The notes: generated from the letters alone by a model not told the origin. 64,000 bases of DNA from Hyphomicrobium album (GCF_009708035.1 NZ_WMBQ01000001.1:1488001-1552000), one strand, 5' to 3'. Numbered from the stretch's first letter, positions 36,838 to 46,044 are shown. Numbers and translations: made by a program.

Positions 36838-37815
36838 ATGACATTTGAGGCATTGGGCTGGAGCGGCGAGCGGCAGGCGGATTTCGCCGTGCGCGCCGCG
36901 GCTGGCCTGATACCTGGACGTGTCGTCGGCGAGCACCGCAGCCACTTCAGGGTCGCCACTGAGGCGATCGAACTTTCGGCCGAGATGACCGGCCGCCTCA
37001 GGAATGCGGCCGTGCAGCGCTCGGATCTGGCCGGCGTCGGCGATTTCGTAGCGTTGCGGCTCGCGACCGGCGACGGCTCGGCGAGCATCGAGGAAGTGCT
37101 GCCGCGGACGAGCGCTCTGGTTCGCAAGGCCTCGGGCGAAGAGCGGCCGCAATTGCTGGCGGCCAACGTCGATGTCGTTTTCATCGTCACGGCGCCGGAC
37201 GGCGATTTCAATCTACCGCGCCTCGAGCGGCTGCTGACGCTGGTCGCCGATAGCGGCGCCGCGCCGGTAATCGTTCTCAACAAGTCGGATCTCAGCGATG
37301 ACGTAGCCGGGATGACCGGTGAGATCACCACCATTGCTCCGGGTGTTCCCGTGCATGCCATCGGCGCCCGCAGCGGCGACGGCATCGCCGAGATCGAGCA
37401 ATACTTCGCCGGCAATCGCACCGTCGGCCTCATCGGCTCGTCGGGTGTGGGCAAGTCGACGCTGACCAACCAGTTTCTAGGGCGGGCGGCACAAGCGACG
37501 CAGGAAGTTCGCGCGCACGATAGCCGCGGTCGCCATACGACGACGCATCGCCAGCTGTTCCTGCGTCCGCACGGCGGTTCGATCATCGACACGCCGGGCA
37601 TGCGCGGCGTCGAGCGGTGGCTTCCAGGCAATGATAGCGGAGGCAACTTCGACGACATCCAGACGCTGGCGCTCGAATGCAAGTTCAGCAATTGCCGCCA
37701 TGAAGCCGAGCCTAAATGTGCGGTGCGGGCGGCTGTTGCGCGCGGCGAGCTCGATGCCGAACGCGTCGCCGGCTACGTGCAGCGGGCGCGCGAGACAAAA
37801 TCCAGCGCGCGGTAG
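36838..37815 (+). CDS. rsgA: Ribosome small-subunit GTPase RsgA
   Basis: About 325 residues. An OB-fold N-terminal domain is followed by a circularly permuted GTPase domain, with motifs in the order NKSDL (G4), GSSGVGKST (G1) and DTPGMRG (G3). A C-terminal zinc site follows (CKFSNCRHEAEPKC). RsgA assists late 30S maturation. ATG 36838 (MTFEALGWS) is the usual N-terminus; the upstream ATG at 36796 adds 14 unconserved residues. Confidence 0.95.
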   Translation: MTFEALGWSGERQADFAVRAAAGLIPGRVVGEHRSHFRVATEAIELSAEMTGRLRNAAVQRSDLAGVGDFVALRLATGDGSASIEEVLPRTSALVRKASGEERPQLLAANVDVVFIVTAPDGDFNLPRLERLLTLVADSGAAPVIVLNKSDLSDDVAGMTGEITTIAPGVPVHAIGARSGDGIAEIEQYFAGNRTVGLIGSSGVGKSTLTNQFLGRAAQATQEVRAHDSRGRHTTTHRQLFLRPHGGSIIDTPGMRGVERWLPGNDSGGNFDDIQTLALECKFSNCRHEAEPKCAVRAAVARGELDAERVAGYVQRARETKSSAR

Positions 37816-37844
37816 GCACCGCCGTCGGATGGACAAGGGACAGC

Positions 37845-38672
37845 TCAGTTCACCCGCGCCGAGGACTCGGAAACCTCGTCCGTCCACACCTTGAAACTTT
37901 CGAGCGTGTTGGGTCCGAAGGTCGTCGTCATGGCGACGTCGGCAGCGTCACGTCCGCGCGCGATCAGTACCCGGCCGATGCGCGGCACGTTGTTGCGCGG
38001 ATCGAATGTGTACCAGTGACCGCCGATGTAAGCCTCGAACCACGCCGCGAAATCGCCGGGCGGATACGGCGGCGGTGTCCCGACGTCACCAAGATAACCG
38101 GTGCAATAGCGGGCCGGGATGTTCAGCGCTCGACAGAAGGCCACGGCGAGATGCGCGTAGTCGCGGCAGACGCCTTGCTTTTCGGCATAAGCTTCCGACG
38201 CCGTCCGCGTCACCCGCGCATGCGCATAGCCGAACTCGATATGCTTATGGACGAAGTCGCAGATGGCCTGCACGCGGCCCCAGCCGGGCTTTGCGCGGCC
38301 AAACAGCTTCCACGCCAGATCCAGCATCTGATCGCTGTCGCAGAAGCGGCTGGCGAGCAGAAAGACGAGCGCCTCTTCGGGCAAATCCTCGACCGGAATC
38401 TGGGCCGCGTTGGGGACGACCGTATCGGGCTTTCCCGTGTCGGTGACGACAGCGTTGGTCGAGATGCTCACCTTGCCCTTCGGGGCGACGATCCGGCAGC
38501 ACCAGTTGCCGAACCCGTCGCGATAGCCGGAGATCGGCACGGCGGGATTGACGATGACGCTGTCGGGAGCCGCTAGGTTCGCCACGCGCGAGAAGTGAAT
38601 GTTGAGCATCAAGATGGCGGGTGTCGGTTGGGGAAACGCGTACTGCAGTTCGTAGCCGACACGAAGTTTCAT
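37845..38672 (-). CDS. Transglutaminase-like cysteine protein
   Basis: A 275-residue protein with a beta-sandwich N-terminal part and a transglutaminase core: the catalytic Cys in EKQGVCRDYAHLAVAFCRAL, His in GGHWYTFD, and Asp in FDPRNN. There is no signal peptide, so it is likely cytoplasmic. Members of this group act as proteases or amidases as well as transamidases. ATG 38672 (MKLRVGYELQY) matches the typical start. It follows the phasin gene on the same strand with a 43-base gap. Confidence 0.88.
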   Translation of the reverse strand: MKLRVGYELQYAFPQPTPAILMLNIHFSRVANLAAPDSVIVNPAVPISGYRDGFGNWCCRIVAPKGKVSISTNAVVTDTGKPDTVVPNAAQIPVEDLPEEALVFLLASRFCDSDQMLDLAWKLFGRAKPGWGRVQAICDFVHKHIEFGYAHARVTRTASEAYAEKQGVCRDYAHLAVAFCRALNIPARYCTGYLGDVGTPPPYPPGDFAAWFEAYIGGHWYTFDPRNNVPRIGRVLIARGRDAADVAMTTTFGPNTLESFKVWTDEVSESSARVN

Positions 38673-38715
38673 CTCGCCATCCTGTTTTTCCAAACCTCTT
38701 GAAGCCGCGCGTCGC

Positions 38716-39090
38716 TCAAGCCGGTCCCTTCTTGACGGCGTCGGCCATCAAGCGCCCCAACTCCTGGGCCTGCAGAGCATACGTCTGCATCTGGCTCTGG
38801 GCGTAGTGGGTCTGCAGCGAGATGACGTCCTGGATGTCCTTGGCATTGGCCAAGGAGCTCGCCAGAGCAAAACCGGCGTCGGCGTTCTGCTTGGCGAAAC
38901 GCACCGCACGGTCCTGAACGGTCTTGAAGCCGGACGTCATCTCGTTGGGCGGCATCGCGCCCCACCACATGCTCATGGCTTGCGTCATCGCGTTCATGAA
39001 CTGGCCGTACGCCGCACTTGCCTGCTCAACGTTCTTCTCGGCGATGTCGCGAAACTGCTGGGGGATGTCAAAGGGCTGGTTGTTTGCCAT
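38716..39090 (-). CDS. Phasin-family protein
   Basis: A 124-residue, almost wholly helical protein (IPQQFRDIAEKNVEQASAAYGQFMNAM, FAKQNADAGFALASSLANAKD, ISLQTHYAQSQMQTYALQAQELGRL), the pattern of phasins that coat polyhydroxyalkanoate granules. ATG 39090 is chosen over 39099. No PHA synthase is in the window; phasin-like proteins without a granule role also exist. Confidence 0.88.
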   Translation of the reverse strand: MANNQPFDIPQQFRDIAEKNVEQASAAYGQFMNAMTQAMSMWWGAMPPNEMTSGFKTVQDRAVRFAKQNADAGFALASSLANAKDIQDVISLQTHYAQSQMQTYALQAQELGRLMADAVKKGPA

Positions 39091-39603
39091 GTGCTCCACT
39101 TCATTATTTGAATTCGAGCCCTCGCGTAGACCGCGTAGCTAGCCGCTTGGTGCCCTGAGCCCCCAGGATAGCACGGAAATACTCAGGATGCCTTCTGCCT
39201 GCTTGGTACGGTGCGCGGCGGCGACCTGACGGCCAACATGGACGTCATCATCATGAACGACCGGCAGATTATCGAGATTTCAGTTCTTCAACAGCTCGCT
39301 GCGCGGGCTGACGCTCATTCTCAACAGGGCTGAGACTTGACCGCACACTCTCTTCCGCTATGGGGCCCCCAGAAATGCGACGGCCATGCAAACAGAGCCA
39401 TAGGCGCCGTCTAGGCGAGCGATTTCAAACGAACCGAGCCAGCGATTGTTTACCATGGGGCCTCAATTCACAATCGGGACCTTCAGTGCAGAAACTATTT
39501 CGATCATTGTAGCGCTCTGCCTTAGGTCGCTCGCCGGTTGACGATTCGTGGGCATCGCACGGGGGGAACGCTAAGCCGGCGTCTCAAATCACGGAGGCGC
39601 CCC
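39091..39603. other. Gene-free segment with the right half of the split paralogue
   Basis: Apart from the relic at 39208-39333, no coding signal was found in this segment between the phasin and sulfatase genes. The GGAGG ribosome-binding site of the sulfatase is at 39592-39596. Promoters for the sulfatase unit must lie here but none could be assigned. Confidence 0.5.
39208..39333 (+). pseudogene. Right half of a split paralogue of the 32490-33092 gene
   Basis: This stretch aligns to 32967-33092 and continues exactly where the left half at 34911 stops. It encodes TVRGGDLTANMDVIIMNDRQIIEI with two conservative changes, then carries a one-base insertion (ATTTCAG for ATCCAG, near 39278) and a one-base loss before the stop. 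It is therefore frameshifted and has no start. Together the halves would rebuild about 190 bases of one gene. Confidence 0.85.
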
Positions 39604-41328
39604 GTGCTAACATTGCATCGATTGCTCAAGTTATTTGCGCTGACGGCAATGAGCGCCGCAGCAATCGCTTTGTCAGCGATTGGCCCGTCGGCCATCGCCC
39701 AAACAAACAAGCCCAACATCCTCTTCATTATGGGAGACGACATCGGTTGGATGCAGCCAAGCATCTATCACCGCGGTCTTGCCGTCGGAGAGACACCCAA
39801 CATCGATCGCATCGGACGAGAAGGTGCGATCTTCATGACCTACTATGCCGAGCAGAGCTGCACGGCGGGCCGCAATGCCTTTTTCACCGGCATGCATCCG
39901 CTGCGAACCGGCATGATCCCTCCGCAGCTTCCGGGCAGCCCATCCTATTTGCGACCCGGCACCCCGGCGATCGCATGGTTCCTGCGCGATCTCGGCTACA
40001 ACACCGGCGAGTTTGGGAAGAACCATCTCGGCGATCACACCGACGCTCTGCCGACCGCGCATGGCTTCCACGAATTCTGGGGCTATCTCTATCATCTCGA
40101 CGCGATGCAGGGCGTCAGCTTCCCCGACATCAACAAGACGCCTACCGAGCAGACCGTGGCTCCGCCGTGCAAAAACACGCCAGTTCCCGGCCTGCCTGAG
40201 GTTGCCGGCGCTGTGGATCCCGCGACGTCCGTGTGCCTGACACCGCCGCGGCCGGTGATCTGGTGCAAGTCCTCCGACGGGACCTCGGCGAACCAGACCT
40301 GCAAGGACGAGGGTCCGCTCACGTTAGACCGCTCGAAGACGGTGGATGAGGAGATCTCGGCCAAGGTCATCGACTTCCTCGACCGCAACGATCCCGCGAA
40401 GACCAGCAAGCCCTTCTTCGTCTGGTACAACCCCGCGCGCATGCACATCACCACCGTGCTGTCCGACAAGTACATGGGCATGGTGGGTGAGCCCGGCGGC
40501 AAGGACTGGGGCGTCAACGAAGCCGGCATGAAGCAGATGGACGACAACATCGGCCTCGTGCTCAAGAAGCTCGAAGCGATGGGCCAGCTCGACAACACGA
40601 TCGTGGTCTTCACGACCGACAACGGTGCCGAAACCATCACATATCCCGACGGCGGCACAACGCCCTTCCAGGGCGGCAAGCTGACCACCTGGGAAGGCGG
40701 CATGCGTGCACCGATGCTCGTTCGTTGGCCTGGCCACATCGCACCAGGCACGATCAAGAACGACATCTTCTCGTCGCTCGACTGGCTGCCGACGTTCGTT
40801 GACATCGCCGGCGGTGCCAAGGGCAACGAGCTAAAGGCTCAGATCGAGAAGGGCGCCTATCCCGGCATCGTCAAGACCACGCTCGATGGTGTCAACCAGA
40901 TCGACTATCTCACCGGAAAATCCGAAAAGTCGGCGCGCGATACCTTCTTCTACTACTCCGGCAAGGACCCGTCGGCGGTCCGCTACAAGAACTGGAAGAT
41001 TTACTTCACGATGGTGTCGCAGTCACCCGAGGGCTTTGTCGCCGGTGCTCTTCCCTATCACTGGGCGCAAGTCGCCAACATCAAGCGCGATCCCTTCGAG
41101 ACCTCCGTGGGTGATCGGCCGAAGACGATACTGGGTTTGGGCGGCGCTCTCGGTGGAGCGGCCACGGCGTACATCTATGACTGGAACATGCTGCCCCTCG
41201 GACAATCACTGTGGCTGAAGGAACTCGAAACCTACAAGGAGTTCCCGCCGATGCAGGACCCGGCGAGCTACAATCTCGATCAGGTGATGAACCAGCTCAA
41301 AAAGCCTCCGGCCGGGATGGGCCAGTGA
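39604..41328 (+). CDS. Exported type I sulfatase (arylsulfatase-like)
   Basis: About 574 residues from GTG 39604, which has GGAGG close upstream. A signal peptide (about residues 1-32) precedes the alkaline-phosphatase-type sulfatase fold: NILFIMGDDIGW (metal Asp pair) and the modification motif EQSC86TAGR, where Cys is turned into formylglycine, then VVFTTDNGAE (metal Asp-Asn). It hydrolyses sulfate esters in the periplasm or outside. The next gene encodes the matching formylglycine-generating enzyme. Confidence 0.93.
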   Translation: MLTLHRLLKLFALTAMSAAAIALSAIGPSAIAQTNKPNILFIMGDDIGWMQPSIYHRGLAVGETPNIDRIGREGAIFMTYYAEQSCTAGRNAFFTGMHPLRTGMIPPQLPGSPSYLRPGTPAIAWFLRDLGYNTGEFGKNHLGDHTDALPTAHGFHEFWGYLYHLDAMQGVSFPDINKTPTEQTVAPPCKNTPVPGLPEVAGAVDPATSVCLTPPRPVIWCKSSDGTSANQTCKDEGPLTLDRSKTVDEEISAKVIDFLDRNDPAKTSKPFFVWYNPARMHITTVLSDKYMGMVGEPGGKDWGVNEAGMKQMDDNIGLVLKKLEAMGQLDNTIVVFTTDNGAETITYPDGGTTPFQGGKLTTWEGGMRAPMLVRWPGHIAPGTIKNDIFSSLDWLPTFVDIAGGAKGNELKAQIEKGAYPGIVKTTLDGVNQIDYLTGKSEKSARDTFFYYSGKDPSAVRYKNWKIYFTMVSQSPEGFVAGALPYHWAQVANIKRDPFETSVGDRPKTILGLGGALGGAATAYIYDWNMLPLGQSLWLKELETYKEFPPMQDPASYNLDQVMNQLKKPPAGMGQ

Positions 41329-41395
41329 CCTGATCAACGGGTGCCCCACTTGAGTGAGGCGCCCGTTTCTCGCTCGAGCTACTGGAGCCATCGCC

Positions 41396-42421
41396 ATGAG
41401 TTGCGTGGGCGACGTTCTCCGTATCGCCTATATCGGGCTCCTAGGTCCCCTTGGAGCGCTGGCTTTCCTCGTCGGCAACGCCAATTCAGCTCAACCAAGC
41501 TGTGCGAGTTACCGCGGGTTCCCGCAAGACAAGGGCGACAAGGGCGGCATGGTCTTCGTCGGGGGCGGCAGCTTCGTCATGGGCTCCGACCGGCAACGCG
41601 CCGAAGAACGTTCCAGTCATGTCGTCAAGGTCGATGGTTTTTGGATCGACCAGCACGAGGTGACGAACGCCCAGTTCGCGAGCTTCGTCGGAGCCACGGG
41701 ATACAAGACGATCGCTGAGCGTGGGGTCAATCCCAAGACGCGTCAGAGCCTCTACGCGCCGGGGTCGGTGCTGTTCATTCAGCCAACCACCTTTGATCAG
41801 CGGGGCCGCACCCAGTGGTGGAAATATGTCAATGGCGCCAACTGGCGTGCACCGGAAGGGCCACGCTCCTCCATCAAGGGGAGGGAGAACCATCCCGTAG
41901 TGCATGTCGCCTACGAGGACGCGCTCGCCTATGCGCGCTGGCGCGGGCGCGAACTCCCCACCGAGGCGCAATGGGAGTTTGCCGCACGCGGGGGTAAACA
42001 GGGCGATGATTGGAGCCAAGCCTTCGACGCCGACGGCAAGCCTACTGCCAATAGCTGGCAGGGCGTCTTTCCCGCCTTCGACACGCGAGAGGACGGCTAT
42101 ACCGGCACCGCGCCAGTCGGCTGTTTTCCGCCGAACGACTACGGGCTCTACGACATGATCGGCAATGTCTGGGAGTGGACGAACGACTGGTACGTGCCCG
42201 GCCATCCACGCGAACCGGTCGTCAATCCAACCGGGCCCAATATACTGCGGGTGCGCCTCACGCCTGGAGCAAGCCCTAGCAAGGTTATCAAGGGCGGCTC
42301 CTACCTTTGCGCTCCCAATTTCTGCTCACGTTACCGGTCGAGTGCGCGCCAGCCGCAAGAGGCCGATCTCAGCGCCGGCCACATCGGGTTTCGCACGGTG
42401 CTGAATGCCCGAGGGCCATAG
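41396..42421 (+). CDS. Formylglycine-generating enzyme (SUMF1/FGE family) with signal-like N-terminus
   Basis: A 341-residue protein. The FGE-sulfatase domain shows MVFVGGGSFVMGSD, VTNAQFASFV, GRELPTEAQWEFAARGG, GNVWEWTNDWY, and the catalytic pair C305 and C310 in GGSYLCAPNFCSRYR, as in aerobic copper-dependent FGEs. The N-terminus (residues 8-32) is a hydrophobic signal-like segment ending in NANSAQ, suggesting export. ATG 41396 has GGAG upstream and sits 67 bases after the sulfatase stop. It should activate the sulfatase encoded just before it. Confidence 0.93.
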   Translation: MSCVGDVLRIAYIGLLGPLGALAFLVGNANSAQPSCASYRGFPQDKGDKGGMVFVGGGSFVMGSDRQRAEERSSHVVKVDGFWIDQHEVTNAQFASFVGATGYKTIAERGVNPKTRQSLYAPGSVLFIQPTTFDQRGRTQWWKYVNGANWRAPEGPRSSIKGRENHPVVHVAYEDALAYARWRGRELPTEAQWEFAARGGKQGDDWSQAFDADGKPTANSWQGVFPAFDTREDGYTGTAPVGCFPPNDYGLYDMIGNVWEWTNDWYVPGHPREPVVNPTGPNILRVRLTPGASPSKVIKGGSYLCAPNFCSRYRSSARQPQEADLSAGHIGFRTVLNARGP

Positions 42422-42444
42422 GCACAAATAGAGGAGTCGGTGAA

Positions 42445-42732
42445 ATGCTCTACTCCTTGGTCCAACGTGCATTTGCAATCGCTCTCATCGTCGCGCTTGG
42501 CACGCCCGGTGGACGCGTCTTCGCGTTCGAGCTTGCTCAAGCAGACCCGCCAAAGCAGGCGGTGCCGGACGAGGCCGAGAAGATCTTGCAGGACTCCAAG
42601 AAGCAAGATCCGGAAACCTCCAAGGAGATTGCCGAATGCATGAACCAATGGGGGCCGCAGACCCAGATGACGAAGGAGGAATGGGCCGCAAGCTGCCGGA
42701 AAACTCTGCGGTACTTCCCGGAAGAACCATAG
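42445..42732 (+). CDS. Small exported protein of the sulfatase unit
   Basis: A 95-residue protein with a signal peptide (about residues 1-27, GRVFAFE). The short mature helical chain carries two Cys (EIAECMNQWGPQTQMTKEEW, ASCRKTLRYFPEEP). A good GAGGAG site precedes the ATG, 23 bases after the FGE stop, so it is probably co-transcribed. Function unknown. Confidence 0.75.
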   Translation: MLYSLVQRAFAIALIVALGTPGGRVFAFELAQADPPKQAVPDEAEKILQDSKKQDPETSKEIAECMNQWGPQTQMTKEEWAASCRKTLRYFPEEP

Positions 42733-42871
42733 AGGGGCGGCTATGCCGGTATGGGTCGCGTGTAGCCGTCGCGGACGCTCCGTCCACGTCGTCCGCTTTG
42801 GACTATTGGCTGAACTTCCCTCCACATCTGCTCCGCCGACTCGCTGAACAAGGCGTCGAGTTTTGACCTGG

Positions 42872-43834
42872 CTAGCTATTCGAACGTCGCCAAGTGGCTG
42901 GCGCCGTGCCGAATGCCTTCTTAAACGCACGGGAGAATGCGGCCTCGGAATCATAGCCCACCGTCTCGGCAATTTGTGCGAGGGACGCATTTGTTTTGCG
43001 AAGCTTCTGAGCCGCGACTTCCATGCGCCAACTGGCGACGTAGTGCATCGGCGGCACGCCAATCAGACGAATGAAGCGATCGGCCAGTGCAGAGCGTGAC
43101 AGGCCTACCTCGCGGCCAAGGTCATCGACGGTCCAACGGCGAGTGGTGTCGCGATGCAGCAGCGCTAATGCCCGCGCCACGAAGGGTTCGCGCAAACCGG
43201 CAAACCACCCGGCCTGGCCATCCGGCAAGGTTTCCGCGTAACGGCGCACCGCCTCTACGAACAACAGTTCCGACAGCTTCGCCAGCACCGTCTCGGAGCC
43301 CACGCGGCCGGCGGACACTTCTTCAGCAGCGTACTGGAAGGTTGAGCGTATCCATTCCGCCGCTCCACCTTGCTCGACGTTGAGCTTGAGCAGCGGCGGC
43401 AGGGTAGAGATAACGGGATTGCCTTTGGCGCTATTGCAACCGAGGAAGCCGCAAATCATTCGCGTGCGTTCGCCGGAGCCCCCATGGTGGATGGAGAACA
43501 GCCCGCCGTCCTTCGGCGGGTGAATAATATCACTGCCCACTACTGGCGCGACGCTCAAATCGCTGCCGATAAGATGCAGATCATTTCGCGGCAGTAGAAC
43601 TACCTCCCCGGCCCCGACCACGAGTTCGTTTCCATCCTCACCCTCGACGCGGATGCGAAAGCTACCCTCGATGACGTAGTGATAAATGATCAGGTGGGAC
43701 GCCGGCCCGAGTGCAGGCGCGCAGTGTTCGGGCGAGAGACGTCCCGCCACGCACCACGGCGCGAAAAACTCGGCGTGCAAAAACACGCCGCCGGTTAAAT
43801 TCGCTACCTTCAAGACGTCGGACAACGCGTCCAT
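42872..43834 (-). CDS. AraC-family regulator with cupin sensor domain
   Basis: A 320-residue regulator. The N-terminal ~200 residues form a cupin-type ligand domain (HLIIYHYVIEGSFRIRVEGED, GAGEVVLLPRNDLHLIGSD). The C-terminal ~100 residues carry two helix-turn-helix units (WTVDDLGREVGLSRSALADRF, AQIAETVGYDSEAAFSRAFKKAFG). It is divergent from the diiron-protein operon at 43967 with a 132-base shared gap, so it is the natural candidate to control it. Confidence 0.92.
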   Translation of the reverse strand: MDALSDVLKVANLTGGVFLHAEFFAPWCVAGRLSPEHCAPALGPASHLIIYHYVIEGSFRIRVEGEDGNELVVGAGEVVLLPRNDLHLIGSDLSVAPVVGSDIIHPPKDGGLFSIHHGGSGERTRMICGFLGCNSAKGNPVISTLPPLLKLNVEQGGAAEWIRSTFQYAAEEVSAGRVGSETVLAKLSELLFVEAVRRYAETLPDGQAGWFAGLREPFVARALALLHRDTTRRWTVDDLGREVGLSRSALADRFIRLIGVPPMHYVASWRMEVAAQKLRKTNASLAQIAETVGYDSEAAFSRAFKKAFGTAPATWRRSNS

Positions 43835-43966
43835 GTCTGCCTTCTACTAGCATCCGGTGTTTCGGTCATGTCTCCCGGTGGGGCCGTCATAGAGCCTCAA
43901 CCGCCTGCCGGCGTACGAATTGGCAGCTTCAGCTGACGGCATACGCTCAGGGAGAGGAAACCGAAA

Positions 43967-44920
43967 ATGAATGCGATCGACAAAGTTCCGCACAGCGAAC
44001 GGTATGCACGGTGCATTGAGACGTCCAAGCGGATGCGTTGGGATATAGACGAGGACGTAATCCGGGGGCGCCGCTTCGATGTTGCCCATAAGTTCCTTCC
44101 GGACGGGCTTTCCCTGGCCAATGCGTTCACGACCCTGTCGACTGATGAAAAGAGGTTCGTGAGCCAGATCCAGGGCCGCACCTACGCCAATGTCTTTGGG
44201 CTGGTCGAGCGCTTCATCAATGCCAAGGTCCTCGAACTGAGCCACGATCACTGGTTCGGCGACCAGGTTGCACTTGAGGCGCTGGTTCGGTTCAGCGACG
44301 AGGAGTTGAAGCACCAAGCACTGTTCCGCCGCATCGACACGATGATCGGCGACGTCCTGCCCGGCGGCTATCGCTTCGACGTCGACCCCAACGCCGTCGC
44401 CCACGCCGTGCTCGGCAAGAGCACCTGGGCGGTCCTGGCGCTGACGCTGGATATCGAGCTTTTCACTCAGCTCCACTATCGCCAGAGCATAGACCCCGAC
44501 AGCGAACTCTCCGAACTGTTTAAGGACGTCTTCCTCTATCACTGGAGGGAGGAAAGCCAGCACGCGATCCTCGACGAACTCGAGTGGGTGCGCCACGACG
44601 CCGATCTAACGGCGGAGGAACGCAACCGGGCAGTCGATGAGTTCATCGACTTGGTCGGCGCGGTGGACGGCGTCCTGCAAGGCCAAGCCAACGCCGATGC
44701 AGGTTACTTCGCAATGAAGTGCGGACGTGCGGTCGACGAGGCCGAGGAGCAGGCCATAAAGGCTGCATTCCTCAACGCATACCGCTGGCAATACATCCAC
44801 TCGGGGGCCCAGCACCCACAGTTCGGCAAGGTATTGGCCAGCCTCATCACCGAAAGCCAGGGTCAGCGGATTCAGGCTGCGCTCGCCACGCTCGCCAATA
44901 GCCCCGAGGTCGTGTCGTGA
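43967..44920 (+). CDS. Ferritin-like diiron protein (possible oxygenase)
   Basis: A 317-residue helical protein with a full set of diiron ligands in four-helix order: E81 (GLVERF), E113-x-x-H116 (DEELKHQ), E164 (LDIELF) and E196-x-x-H199 (REESQHA). The spacing is that of diiron carboxylate oxygenases such as AurF-type N-oxygenases rather than ferritins, but no specific family could be fixed. There is no signal peptide. Its stop overlaps the start of a ferredoxin gene that could supply electrons. Substrate unknown. Confidence 0.75.
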   Translation: MNAIDKVPHSERYARCIETSKRMRWDIDEDVIRGRRFDVAHKFLPDGLSLANAFTTLSTDEKRFVSQIQGRTYANVFGLVERFINAKVLELSHDHWFGDQVALEALVRFSDEELKHQALFRRIDTMIGDVLPGGYRFDVDPNAVAHAVLGKSTWAVLALTLDIELFTQLHYRQSIDPDSELSELFKDVFLYHWREESQHAILDELEWVRHDADLTAEERNRAVDEFIDLVGAVDGVLQGQANADAGYFAMKCGRAVDEAEEQAIKAAFLNAYRWQYIHSGAQHPQFGKVLASLITESQGQRIQAALATLANSPEVVS

Positions 44921-45147
44921 TCATATGTTCTTGCAACGCCCTCAGTGATAGCCAAGTACGTGCAGTGGCCAATCGGAATAACGGCCTGCGCGTGACCCAG
45001 GTGCATTTCTCTCTCGATTGCCGACCAAGGTGCGGGCGGTGCTTCAGCACAATAGAAGCGATCCTCGAGAGCAAAGCCGATGCTGCAGCTGCGTGTCGGC
45101 TCCCGATCTTGAACTCCGCTGATGTCGCGCGGCGGCCAGCGCCATAA
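44917..45147 (+). CDS. Bacterioferritin-associated-ferredoxin-like [2Fe-2S] protein
   Basis: A 76-residue protein with the Bfd-type cluster ligands C4-x-C6 and C39-x-x-C42, plus an extra C35. It starts at GTG 44917, overlapping the diiron gene's TGA by four bases, which points to coupled synthesis. Bfd binds [2Fe-2S] and passes electrons to ferritin-like partners; here the partner is probably the diiron protein of the same operon. Confidence 0.85.
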   Translation: MIICSCNALSDSQVRAVANRNNGLRVTQVHFSLDCRPRCGRCFSTIEAILESKADAAAACRLPILNSADVARRPAP

Positions 45148-45165
45148 AATGGATGGGAGAGCCCA

Positions 45166-45981
45166 ATGAATCAAAACAAGGCCCTGTGGGAAAAAGGCGA
45201 CTTCACACGCATTGCCGCAAGCATGCGCGAGAGCGGTGAGGCGCTTGTCGGCAAGCTCGGGGTCAAGAACGGGCTCAAGGTCCTGGACCTTGGCTGTGGC
45301 GACGGCACGACGGCGCTACCTGCGGCGAAACTTGGCGCCGACGTGCTTGGCGTGGATATCGCCCGCAACCTTGTCGAGGCGGGGAACCGGCGTGCCCGGG
45401 AGCTGGGCCTCACGAACCTCCGGTTCCAGGAAGGCGATGCGACTGATCTGGCCGAACTGCAGGACAAAACGTTCGACCTTGTCGTCAGCATCTTCGGCGC
45501 CATGTTTGCCCCGAAGCCGCTCGATGTCGCGAAGGAGATGGTGCGTGTGACTCGCCCCGGCGGCCGGATCATCATGGGAAACTGGATTCCCAATGATCCG
45601 ACCCTGGTCGCGCAGATCCTGAAAATCAGTGCCGCCTACGCGCCGCCACCACCTGAGGGGTTCATCAGCCCCATGACGTGGGGAATCGAGGACAACGTGA
45701 TCGAGCGATTTGCAAGCGCCGGTGTCCCGCCGGACAACGTGTCGTTCGTCCAGGATACGTACGTGTTCAACTTCGCAAGCGCGCCATCCGAGGCCGTGAA
45801 TGCATTCCGACGCTACTACGGCCCCACCATGAATGCGTTCGAGGCGGCAGAGAAAAACGGACGCGCCGACGACCTAAAGAAGGAATTGGATGCGCTGTTC
45901 GAGACCCAGAACACCAGTTCACGGAAGGACGCCACGTCGATCCCTGCAACTTTCCTTCGCGTGACGGTACGGATCGCTTAG
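45166..45981 (+). CDS. SAM-dependent methyltransferase, class I
   Basis: A 271-residue cytoplasmic methyltransferase with motif I (LKVLDLGCGDGTTALPAAKL), motif II (ADVLGVDIA), motif post-II (LRFQEGDATDL) and VTRPGGRIIMGNW. It is of the UbiE/small-molecule type. It lies 18 bases downstream of the ferredoxin gene with a GGGAG site, completing a three-gene operon with the diiron protein. The substrate is not recognisable. Confidence 0.88.
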   Translation: MNQNKALWEKGDFTRIAASMRESGEALVGKLGVKNGLKVLDLGCGDGTTALPAAKLGADVLGVDIARNLVEAGNRRARELGLTNLRFQEGDATDLAELQDKTFDLVVSIFGAMFAPKPLDVAKEMVRVTRPGGRIIMGNWIPNDPTLVAQILKISAAYAPPPPEGFISPMTWGIEDNVIERFASAGVPPDNVSFVQDTYVFNFASAPSEAVNAFRRYYGPTMNAFEAAEKNGRADDLKKELDALFETQNTSSRKDATSIPATFLRVTVRIA

Positions 45982-46044
45982 GACTCAGCGCCATTTCGGC
46001 TCCAGCGGACGCGACCCTTGCCAATTCCGGCAGGGGTGAGGCGT

